Shown: in pieces, positions 27,424 to 34,013 of the stretch | Position numbering within the stretch: position 1 is the first letter of the stretch | Layout: every line of letters starts with the position of its first letter | Assembly (NCBI GenBank): GCA_001464755.1 | Contig: LNDR01000407.1 | Location: 1 to 50,085 of the forward strand | Origin: Rhizobiales bacterium Ga0077524 | Lineage (GTDB): Bacteria; Pseudomonadota; Alphaproteobacteria; Rhizobiales; Hyphomicrobiaceae | DNA: 50,085 bases | Direction of reading: 5' to 3' | Position numbers and translations under genes: made by a program | The notes under the pieces: model-generated | Seen by the model: the letters and a program-made list of their open reading frames with translations, nothing else | Database searches by the model: none | What the model was told of the DNA's origin: nothing

Positions 27424-28424
27424 AGGCACCGGTCGAGACCATCGTCGTCGCGGGCAAGGATGCAGGGCTGCGACTCGACCGCTGGTTCAAGCTGCACTTC
27501 CCGACGGTCGGCCATAGTTACCTGCAGAAGCTTTTGCGCACCGGCCAAGTTCGACTCGATAGCAAGCGGGTCGAAGCGGGCCAGCGCATCGAGGCCGGTC
27601 AGGAGATCCGCGTCCCCAAGATCGTGCGGGAGCCGGCCCCGGAGAGACAAGCTCCCGCACCATCGGCCACGCCGCCTATGGGCTTGTCGAAGGCCGACCG
27701 CACGTTCATCGAGAGCCTCGTGATCTATGAGGACGATGACGTGCTCGTCCTGAACAAGCCGTTCGGCATTGCCGTGCAAGGCGGTACCGGAACCAAACGG
27801 CATCTGGATGGCTTGCTGGCCGGTATGGCGGATCACTATGGAGATCGGCCCCGTCTGGTCCATCGCCTCGACCGCGACACCACCGGAGTGCTTCTCGTCG
27901 CCAAGACACGCGATGCCGCGGCGAGACTCGGCCGGACGTTCCAGACGCGGAGCGCAGCGAAGACCTATTGGGCGCTCGTGCATGGAGTGCCGCGACCGCC
28001 ACAGGGGCGGATCGAGGCCGCCCTCGTCAAAGCCGCGGGCCCCGATGGCGACCGGGTGCGCAAGGCGGAGGCCGGCGAGCAGGAGCAGGCCATGCATGCA
28101 ACCACCCACTACAGCGTCATCGACCGTGTCGGCCAGAAGGCCGCGTGGGTGTCGCTGAAGCCCGTGACGGGCCGCCAACATCAGCTTCGCGCGCATATGG
28201 CCCTGATCAATCATCCGATCGTCGGCGACAACAAATACGACGACGGCCGGCCACTGCCGGTCGAGGAATTGGAGCCGCGGCTTCATTTGCATGCGCGCCG
28301 GCTCGTCATCCCGCATCCACGGCCGGGGACTCCGAACATCGACGTCACCGCGCCGCTGCCGCCGCATATGCTGGCCACTTGGGCCTTGCTCGGTCTTGAC
28401 CCGAAGCATTTCGAGAAGGACTGA
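27420..28424 (+). CDS. RluA-family 23S rRNA pseudouridine synthase (RluC-like)
   Basis: The 334-residue enzyme has an N-terminal S4 RNA-binding domain (YLQKLLRTGQVRLDSKRV near residues 35-55) and a pseudouridine synthase domain. The catalytic Asp is in LVHRLDRDTTGVLLVAKT near residue 145, and the family's KPFGIAVQGG and GRQHQLRAHM blocks are present. RluC modifies positions in 23S rRNA, but which uridines this member targets is not certain. It is coupled to crcB by an ATGA overlap. In many rhizobia this gene is followed by HAD and ATP12 genes; here a receiver gene and the betaine-lipid cassette lie in between. Confidence 0.93.
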   Translation: MKAPVETIVVAGKDAGLRLDRWFKLHFPTVGHSYLQKLLRTGQVRLDSKRVEAGQRIEAGQEIRVPKIVREPAPERQAPAPSATPPMGLSKADRTFIESLVIYEDDDVLVLNKPFGIAVQGGTGTKRHLDGLLAGMADHYGDRPRLVHRLDRDTTGVLLVAKTRDAAARLGRTFQTRSAAKTYWALVHGVPRPPQGRIEAALVKAAGPDGDRVRKAEAGEQEQAMHATTHYSVIDRVGQKAAWVSLKPVTGRQHQLRAHMALINHPIVGDNKYDDGRPLPVEELEPRLHLHARRLVIPHPRPGTPNIDVTAPLPPHMLATWALLGLDPKHFEKD

Positions 28425-28603
28425 TTGCTCTCACATGCCTTGCGCGGATCGATCGCACAAGGTTGACCGGATTCGCCGTACCCGACATCGCCGCTTGTCA
28501 TCCGCTCTTTATGCCCCTGCGCTCTAATCGATTCCGACGAAGCATTTCGGAATTGATCTTCCGGTGGTGACGCGGGGAAACGAGCTGGCGAAGGGCGAAA
28601 CGC

Positions 28604-29050
28604 ATGCCACACGATTCTGGTCCGAGCGCGGGACGCACTCGCATTACCGTCGTCGAGGACGACCTGAGCATGGCGCTGCTTCTGGCCTACAATCTGGAAA
28701 CAGGCGGTCATATTGTTTCGATCGTCGAATCCGGTGCCGTGGACGACATCGAGCGTACGCGGCCACACGTGATGATTCTCGATTGGGAGTTGCCAGGTCT
28801 TTCCGGCATCGAGGTGCTACGGCAGCTGAGACGGCGTATGGCGCCCGACTATGTGCCTGTTGTCATGCTTACCGGGCGCAATGGCCGTGACGACCGCCAA
28901 CGCGCTTTAGCCACGGGAGCCGATGTCTTCCTGTCGAAGCCGTTCGCGATGACGGAGCTCATGCGGCACGTCGCGACGCTGCTCGAGCGTCATGGACGTT
29001 TTTCCAACCGGCTTTCCGTGGAGAGCAATAGTCCTGATTGGCGAGCCTGA
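28604..29050 (+). CDS. stand-alone PhoB-like response-regulator receiver
   Basis: This 148-residue protein is a single receiver domain plus a short tail. The acidic pocket (TVVEDDLSMA), phospho-acceptor Asp60 in VMILDWELPGLSGIEVL, the switch Thr in VVMLTGRNG and Lys in VFLSKPF are all present, so it should be phosphorylatable. Its sequence is closest in style to the PhoB receiver (LDWxLPGxSGI, PVVMLT, GADxxxxKPF). The winged-helix output domain of PhoB is absent, and no remnant of it is found downstream. It precedes plcP-btaA-btaB by 414 bases. It may modulate the phosphate response by competing for PhoR phosphate or pairing with PhoB, but that is inference. Confidence 0.88.
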   Translation: MPHDSGPSAGRTRITVVEDDLSMALLLAYNLETGGHIVSIVESGAVDDIERTRPHVMILDWELPGLSGIEVLRQLRRRMAPDYVPVVMLTGRNGRDDRQRALATGADVFLSKPFAMTELMRHVATLLERHGRFSNRLSVESNSPDWRA

Positions 29051-29088
29051 TTCGCTCGCGACAGCGTTATGCTGTTGTCACTGAATTA

Positions 29089-29110
29089 GGCTACAAAAAA
29101 CTCTGTAGCC
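29089..29110. repeat. 7-bp stem hairpin after the receiver gene
   Basis: GGCTACA (29089-29095) and TGTAGCC (29104-29110) pair perfectly around an eight-base A-rich loop. It lies 39 bases after the receiver stop. There is no T-run after it, so it is at best a weak terminator. Confidence 0.55.
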
Positions 29111-29424
29111 GGCGGATTGAAATATTTTCACAGCCCCTTTTTGAGAGAAAAGTCCGGCAACGCCGTGGACGAGCAATGCAGTGCGAGCGTCGTTGCGGCG
29201 TCGCAGGGTATGGTGCGCTTGTCCATCCATGACGACCCGACGGTTGCGTCCGCCCTCTGACGCTGCCGCTGGGTTCGGGCCAGTCTCGCTCCTGCTCTGA
29301 CGACCCCGCTAATGATCGGCGAGCGGGACTGGCTCATTTTGACGATCGCCCGGGCTTCATCTCAATTCCTCGAGCCGGTGGCCGAGAAACGACGACCTGG
29401 GGAAAGCTGCCGTGACGGCCGATA

Positions 29425-29442
29425 TTGTCACGAGACTGCAAC
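29425..29442 (+). promoter_or_regulatory. weak candidate Pho box
   Basis: TTGTCACGAGACTGCAAC matches the CTGTCAT-N4-CTGTCAT Pho-box pattern at 9 of 14 positions with correct spacing, 23 bases before the plcP ATG. The match is modest and the position is close to the start codon. It is listed because phosphate control of this cassette is expected. Confidence 0.25.
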
Positions 29443-29464
29443 CGAAACCCTCTACCCGGGCGGC

Positions 29465-30295
29465 ATGCAGGACATCTCGCCCAATGCTTCATTCCTGGCC
29501 GACGAAAGCGCGAGCAGCCGCGTCCGGGCCGTCTTTATCTCGGACGTGCATCTTGGGACGCGCAACGCGCAGGTTGCGGCGCTCTTGGACTTTCTCCGCA
29601 ACGTCGACGCCGACGTCATCTATCTCGTCGGGGACATCGTCGACTTCTGGAAGGTGCGCCGCGGACCCCATTGGCCACAAGCGCACAACGACGTCGTGCA
29701 GAAGCTGCTTCGCAAGGTCAGGAAAGGCGCAGAGATCATTTTCATTCCGGGCAATCACGACGAAGTGTTGCGCGACTACTGCGGGATGCAGTTCGGCGGT
29801 ATTCGTCTCGAGCGCAGCACGATGCACACAACGCTCCACGGCCGCCGCTATGTGGTGATGCACGGCGACGAGTTCGATGTCGTGGTGCGTACCGCCAAGT
29901 GGTTGGCCTTCCTGGGCGACCGCGGGTACGAGGTGGCACTGTGGGTGAATACGCCGCTCAACTGGTTTCGCCGCTCCTTCGGCCTCGGCTTCTGGTCGCT
30001 GTCGGCGTATCTCAAGTATCGCGTCAAGTCGGCGGTCAGCTTCATCGGCTCCTTCGAGGAGGCCGTTGCCGCCGAGGCTCGCCGCCATGCGGCCGACGGG
30101 ATCATCTGCGGGCATATTCACCATCCGTCCGACCGGCAGATCAACGGCGTGCATTATCTGAATTGCGGGGACTGGGTGGAAAGCTGCAGCGCACTGGTCG
30201 AAACCCTCGATGGCGAAATGCGTATCGTGCGTTGGCCGGTTGGCGCGTCTGCCACGGCTCTGGAATTGAAGCTTCCCGTCGGCGCTGCGGCCTGA
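29465..30295 (+). CDS. plcP: PlcP-like phospholipase C (metallophosphoesterase)
   Basis: The 276-residue product is a calcineurin-like metallophosphoesterase with all metal ligands: Asp27 and His29 (FISDVHLG), Asp57 (LVGDIVDFW), Asn97-His98 (PGNHDE), His133 (VMHGDEFD) and His217/His219 (CGHIHHP). Such proteins are often labelled UDP-2,3-diacylglucosamine hydrolase (LpxH-like). The blocks WPQAHNDVVQKLLRKVRKGA, AKWLAFLGD, and INCGDWVESCSALVE instead match what I recall of Sinorhizobium PlcP. PlcP hydrolyses phosphatidylcholine and other phospholipids to diacylglycerol under phosphate limitation. The next two genes, btaA and btaB, use diacylglycerol, which strongly supports this role. The ATG at 29465 has only a weak ribosome site. 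An LpxH function cannot be excluded from sequence alone. Confidence 0.82.
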   Translation: MQDISPNASFLADESASSRVRAVFISDVHLGTRNAQVAALLDFLRNVDADVIYLVGDIVDFWKVRRGPHWPQAHNDVVQKLLRKVRKGAEIIFIPGNHDEVLRDYCGMQFGGIRLERSTMHTTLHGRRYVVMHGDEFDVVVRTAKWLAFLGDRGYEVALWVNTPLNWFRRSFGLGFWSLSAYLKYRVKSAVSFIGSFEEAVAAEARRHAADGIICGHIHHPSDRQINGVHYLNCGDWVESCSALVETLDGEMRIVRWPVGASATALELKLPVGAAA

Positions 30296-30392
30296 TACCA
30301 AGGCGCGCCGTCGCGTGGCGCCAGATCGCGGCGAAAAAGCCTGCCTGGCCGATGCCAGCGTAAGGCGGCTCTATCACTGGAAGGAATGCCAT

Positions 30393-31637
30393 ATGGCAAT
30401 CGGTACGGAGCGCTCCGAGCGCGCCGCCGCAGGCCTCTTGGGCGAGGCAGTCCACAAAAGCAGCGCGCTGTCCCGGGCTGGCCTGCTGGAGCGCTTGTTC
30501 ACGTTCGCGTTCAGCGAGCTGGTTTATCCCCAGATCTGGGAGGACCCCCGAGTCGACCTCGAGGCGCTCGCCATCACATCGTCGTCGCGGATCGTGACCA
30601 TCGGGTCGGGCGGCTGCAACATGATGAGTTATCTGACCGCCGATCCCGAGCGCATATGCGTCGTCGATCTCAATCACGCCCATATTGCACTCAACAAGAT
30701 GAAGCTGGCTGCGGCCAAACATCTGCCCGATGCCGACGCCTTCCGTCGCCTCTTCGTCGACGCCGACGATGCCGGAAACGTCGATCTCTACGACCGTTAC
30801 ATCGCGCCGCACCTCGACGCCACGTCGCGCACGTATTGGGAAGGCCGCGACAAACTCGGCCGCCGCCGCATCACGGCCTTCACGCGTGGCTTCTACAAAT
30901 CCGGGCTCCTCGGCATCTTCATCGCCTTTGCTCATCGTCTCGCGCGGATGTACGGCAAGGACCCGCGCGTCATGTTGAAAGCCAAGACGCGGGAGGAGCA
31001 GACGCGGATCTACGAAGCCGAGTTGGCGCCGCTCTTCCAGAATAAGATGATCCGCAAGATGCTCGGCAACGAGGCGTCTCTCTACGGGCTCGGCATACCG
31101 CCAGCGCAATACAAGGCCCTGTTGGGCGATTCGCCCCACATGGCCGAGGTCGTCGAGGAGCGGTTGCGCAAGCTGGCCTGCGATTTCGACCTGAGCGATA
31201 ATTATTTCGCCTGGCAGGCCTTCAACCGCGCCTATTCGAAAGCCCCTGATGCATCCGTGCCGCCCTACCTGGAGGCGCGCTATTTTCCGGCATTGAAGGC
31301 CCGCGCCGACCGCGTCGAGGTCAACCACATCTCGTTCACGAAGCTGCTGCAGCGGCAGCCCAGCGACTCGCTCGATCGCTATGTGCTGCTCGATGCCCAG
31401 GACTGGATGGACGACGCCACTCTCACCGAGTTGTGGAGCGAGATCACGCGGACAGCGCGTCCGGGGGGGCGCGTGATCTTCCGCACGGCCGGCATCGAGA
31501 CGATCCTGCCCGGTCGTGTCCCCGATGCCATCCTCGGGCGCTGGACCTATGAGGCGGAGACGTCTCGCCGGCTGTCCGCCGAGGATCGCTCGGCCATCTA
31601 CGGCGCCTTCCACCTCTACGTACTCAAGCCCCAGTGA
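30393..31637 (+). CDS. btaA: S-adenosylmethionine:diacylglycerol 3-amino-3-carboxypropyltransferase (BtaA)
   Basis: This 414-residue DUF3419-type enzyme transfers the 3-amino-3-carboxypropyl group of SAM to diacylglycerol, making diacylglyceryl-homoserine. It opens with the family's FAFSELVYPQIWEDP segment (about residues 36-52). The SAM-binding loop VTIGSGGCNMMSYL is followed by CVVDLNHAHIAL. The second half contains LLDAQDWMDD and RPGGRVIFRTAG. Length agrees with rhizobial BtaA. ATG 30393 has AAGGA a few bases upstream; the frame is open earlier without conserved residues. It lies 97 bases after plcP and seven bases before btaB. Confidence 0.93.
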   Translation: MAIGTERSERAAAGLLGEAVHKSSALSRAGLLERLFTFAFSELVYPQIWEDPRVDLEALAITSSSRIVTIGSGGCNMMSYLTADPERICVVDLNHAHIALNKMKLAAAKHLPDADAFRRLFVDADDAGNVDLYDRYIAPHLDATSRTYWEGRDKLGRRRITAFTRGFYKSGLLGIFIAFAHRLARMYGKDPRVMLKAKTREEQTRIYEAELAPLFQNKMIRKMLGNEASLYGLGIPPAQYKALLGDSPHMAEVVEERLRKLACDFDLSDNYFAWQAFNRAYSKAPDASVPPYLEARYFPALKARADRVEVNHISFTKLLQRQPSDSLDRYVLLDAQDWMDDATLTELWSEITRTARPGGRVIFRTAGIETILPGRVPDAILGRWTYEAETSRRLSAEDRSAIYGAFHLYVLKPQ

Positions 31638-31644
31638 GGCGGCG

Positions 31645-32295
31645 ATGACGTCCGAGAGCCATGCGGAGCATCTCGACCGCAACTATCGCTATCAGCGTCA
31701 TGTCTACGATCTGACCCGTGAGTACTACCTGCTCGGGCGGAAGCGGCTGATCGCGGGCTTGGCGCCTCCTTCTGGAGCCCACGTTCTGGAGGTCGGTTGC
31801 GGCACCGCGTTGAACCTCATTCGCGCACAGCGCCGGTATCCGGACGCTCAATACTACGGCATCGATCTCTCCCGCATGATGCTGGAGACGGCCGAGGCGG
31901 CTCTCGCGCGTCGCGGCCTTTCGAGCCGCATCCGGCTGGGGCTCGGCGATGCCACTGACTTCGACGCCAATGCGCTGCTCGGCCGTGACAGTTTCGACCG
32001 AATCTTCTTCTCGTATTCGCTCTCCATGATGCCCCCGTGGGAGGCGGCACTCGACCATTCCGCTCGCCTCCTCCGCCCCGGCGCCAGCTTGCACGTCGTG
32101 GATTTCGGCGGTTGCGAGGCGTTGCCGGCTCCGCTCAAGCGCGTCCTCTATGGTTGGCTGGCTCAATTTCGCGTCACTCCCCGCGAAACGCTCGAAGCGG
32201 TACTCCACGACCTCGCACGCCGACACGACTTGACGCCTACCTTCGAGCGGCTTTATCGCGGTTACAGCTACTACGCGGTGCTCACGCGCCGCTGA
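31645..32295 (+). CDS. btaB: diacylglyceryl-homoserine N-methyltransferase (BtaB)
   Basis: This 216-residue SAM-dependent methyltransferase would trimethylate diacylglyceryl-homoserine to the betaine lipid DGTS. Motif I is VLEVGCGTALNLIRAQ near residue 47, followed by YGIDLSRMMLETAEAAL. The remaining SAM-fold strands (RIFFSYSLSMMPPWEAAL, LHVVDFGGCE) are intact. The N-terminal NYRYQRHVYDLTREYYLLGR segment is typical of BtaB. It starts seven bases after btaA with GAGGCGG as ribosome site, so it is part of the same operon. Together with plcP it forms a full route from phospholipid to phosphorus-free lipid. Confidence 0.92.
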   Translation: MTSESHAEHLDRNYRYQRHVYDLTREYYLLGRKRLIAGLAPPSGAHVLEVGCGTALNLIRAQRRYPDAQYYGIDLSRMMLETAEAALARRGLSSRIRLGLGDATDFDANALLGRDSFDRIFFSYSLSMMPPWEAALDHSARLLRPGASLHVVDFGGCEALPAPLKRVLYGWLAQFRVTPRETLEAVLHDLARRHDLTPTFERLYRGYSYYAVLTRR

Positions 32296-32353
32296 GGGCG
32301 TAGTCCCGTCGGCCAGCGCCGGGGGGCGCATCGGTGCGATGAGGCATCAAGCC

Positions 32354-33043
32354 ATGAAGCTCGTCATCTTCGACTGCGACGGCACACTGATCGACAGCCA
32401 GCACAACATCACGGCTGCGATGACGCACGCCTTCGCGGGCCATGGCCTTACGCCGCCTCTGACCCATCAGGTGCTGAGCGTCGTCGGGCTGTCGTTGACC
32501 GAAGCCTTCGCGGTCCTCGCGCCGACGGAGCCACCGGAACTGCGCCGCTCATTGGCCGAGCACTATCGCACGGCCCACGCGGAGGGGCGCCTGCAGCGCC
32601 TCGACGAACCACTCTATCCGGGCATTCGAGACACCGTCGCTGCTCTCGTCGAGCGCGGCGACGTACTGTTGGGGATCGCTACGGGCAAGTCTCGGCGTGG
32701 CGTTGCGCGGCTGCTCGAGCGCGAAGGCTGGCATGGCACCTTCCTCACCATCCAGACTGCCGACGATCACCCGTCAAAGCCGCATCCGTCGATGATCCTG
32801 TCCGCTCTTGCCGAGGCGGGCGTGGCCCCGGAAGCCGCCGTCATGGTCGGCGATACGTCGTTCGACATGGCCATGGCGCGAAGTGCCGCCGTCGGTGCGC
32901 TCGGCGTCGGCTGGGGCTATCATCGCCCGGATCTGCTTGTTGCCGCCGGGGCTCATCGGGTGATCACCACCGGTGAGGAGCTGGTCTCGGCCATCGAGCA
33001 GCGCTTGGCCGAGCAGGCGACGGGTGCAACGGAGGCGACATGA
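32354..33043 (+). CDS. HAD-IA family hydrolase (phosphoglycolate-phosphatase-like)
   Basis: This 229-residue phosphatase of the HAD superfamily has motif I FDCDGTLIDS with the nucleophile Asp near residue 8, a helical cap, motif II IATGKS, motif III Lys in SKPHPS and motif IV VGDTSFDMAMA. It resembles Gph-type phosphatases; the substrate is unknown. ATG 32354 is preferred over 32339 because GAGGCATC lies just upstream. Its last codons overlap the ATP12 start by four bases (ATGA). The pair HAD-ATP12 is a recurrent neighbourhood in Alphaproteobacteria, so the coupling is probably old. Confidence 0.9.
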   Translation: MKLVIFDCDGTLIDSQHNITAAMTHAFAGHGLTPPLTHQVLSVVGLSLTEAFAVLAPTEPPELRRSLAEHYRTAHAEGRLQRLDEPLYPGIRDTVAALVERGDVLLGIATGKSRRGVARLLEREGWHGTFLTIQTADDHPSKPHPSMILSALAEAGVAPEAAVMVGDTSFDMAMARSAAVGALGVGWGYHRPDLLVAAGAHRVITTGEELVSAIEQRLAEQATGATEAT

Positions 33044-33843
33044 GCGAAGACGCGGACGGTAACGCGGGCAAAAATGGAAACGCTAGCGGCAAAGGCAAGC
33101 CGATCGTGGTTTCCGGCCGCCGGTCTGAAGCTACGCCGTTGCCGCGTCGGTTCTACAAGGACGTCTCGCTCGGCGTTTCGGGCCCGCCACCCGGACATGC
33201 GCTTCTGCTCGATGGGCGCATCGCGAAGACCCCGGGCAAGCGCGAGTTGAAGGTGCGGAGCATCGTGCTCGCCGAGGCGGTCGCCAATGAATGGGCAGCG
33301 CAGGTAACCCACATCAATCCTGCCTCGATGCCGCTTACGCGTCTCGTCAACACGGCGATCGACGGCGTTGCAGGACGCATGTCCGACGTCGCGGCGGATG
33401 TGGTCAAGTATGCGGGGAGCGATCTGGTCTGCTATCGCGCGGCGCATCCTGCGGGGCTGATCGCCCAGCAGCGGTTGCACTGGGACACGTTGCTCGCGTG
33501 GGCCGAGGAGGCCCTCGGCGCGCGCTTCGCGGTGGCCGACGGGCTTATGCCGGTTGCACAGCCGGCGGAGGCCGTCGCCCGGATCGCGGCCGCGATCGAG
33601 CCGCTCGATGCGCTGCAACTCACAGCACTGCATGTGATGACGACGCTGACAGGCTCGGCCCTGCTTGCACTGGCCGTGGTGCAGGGGCAGGTTACGCCCG
33701 AGGCCGCATGGGAGGCCGCCCACGTCGACGAGAACTGGCAGATCGCGGAATGGGGCGAGGACGCCGAGGCCATGGCGCGGCGGGAGAGGCGATGGGAGGA
33801 GATGATGGCGGCGGCGGCGCTGGTAAGGATGGTATCGGCCTAG
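33040..33843 (+). CDS. ATP12 family F1-ATPase assembly chaperone
   Basis: The 267-residue protein matches the ATP12 chaperone family, which in mitochondria guards the F1 alpha subunit before assembly. After a low-complexity N-terminus it shows the family's RRFYKDVSLG segment, LLDGRIAKTPGKREL, and AVANEWAAQ with MPLTRLVNTAIDGV (residues 35-110). The C-terminal half contains LTALHVMTTLTGSALLALAV and AHVDENWQIAEWGED. In Alphaproteobacteria the same task is assumed. It is translationally coupled to the HAD gene. The N-terminal 35 residues are Gly/Asn/Lys-rich and probably disordered. Confidence 0.93.
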   Translation: MSEDADGNAGKNGNASGKGKPIVVSGRRSEATPLPRRFYKDVSLGVSGPPPGHALLLDGRIAKTPGKRELKVRSIVLAEAVANEWAAQVTHINPASMPLTRLVNTAIDGVAGRMSDVAADVVKYAGSDLVCYRAAHPAGLIAQQRLHWDTLLAWAEEALGARFAVADGLMPVAQPAEAVARIAAAIEPLDALQLTALHVMTTLTGSALLALAVVQGQVTPEAAWEAAHVDENWQIAEWGEDAEAMARRERRWEEMMAAAALVRMVSA

Positions 33844-33870
33844 CCGTCGCGTCGCACCCCCGGCACCTTG

Positions 33871-33886
33871 CTTTGTCCGGACAAAG
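33871..33886. promoter_or_regulatory. perfect 16-bp palindrome, possible operator
   Basis: CTTTGTCCGGACAAAG is a perfect palindrome with no spacer, 128 bases before the monooxygenase ATG and 28 bases after the ATP12 stop. Its form suits a homodimeric repressor (TetR- or GntR-like). It is followed shortly by GTTTT, so a terminator role for the ATP12 operon is also possible, but without a loop the hairpin would be poor. Confidence 0.45.
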
Positions 33887-34013
33887 TCCGTAGTTTTAGG
33901 CGATCGCGCGTCGGCCCGAGCCGCTCAGCGCGCACCGCCGTCGACCTGCTCCAGGAGCGCCTGCGCGGCCGAAATCGACATTGAATACCGCATCGAGAGG
34001 TCCCTTACCCGTG

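Larger units (their letters stand above)
29051..29464. other. intergenic region upstream of plcP
   Basis: This 414-base gap is more AT-rich at its left end. It holds the imperfect dyad GACAGC...GCTGTTGTC near 29060-29080, the hairpin at 29089-29110, and the Pho-box-like sequence at 29425-29442. I see no PhoB-type output-domain remnant and no gene. Confidence 0.45.

Noticed and set aside
29465-30295. Calling the metallophosphoesterase LpxH (UDP-2,3-diacylglucosamine hydrolase)
   Set aside because: The sequence blocks and the adjacent btaA-btaB genes fit PlcP better. LpxH remains a possibility and is stated in the entry.
30141-31682. A 513-residue minus-strand open frame over plcP and btaA
   Set aside because: It is antisense to two family-matched genes and its sequence has no domain signature.
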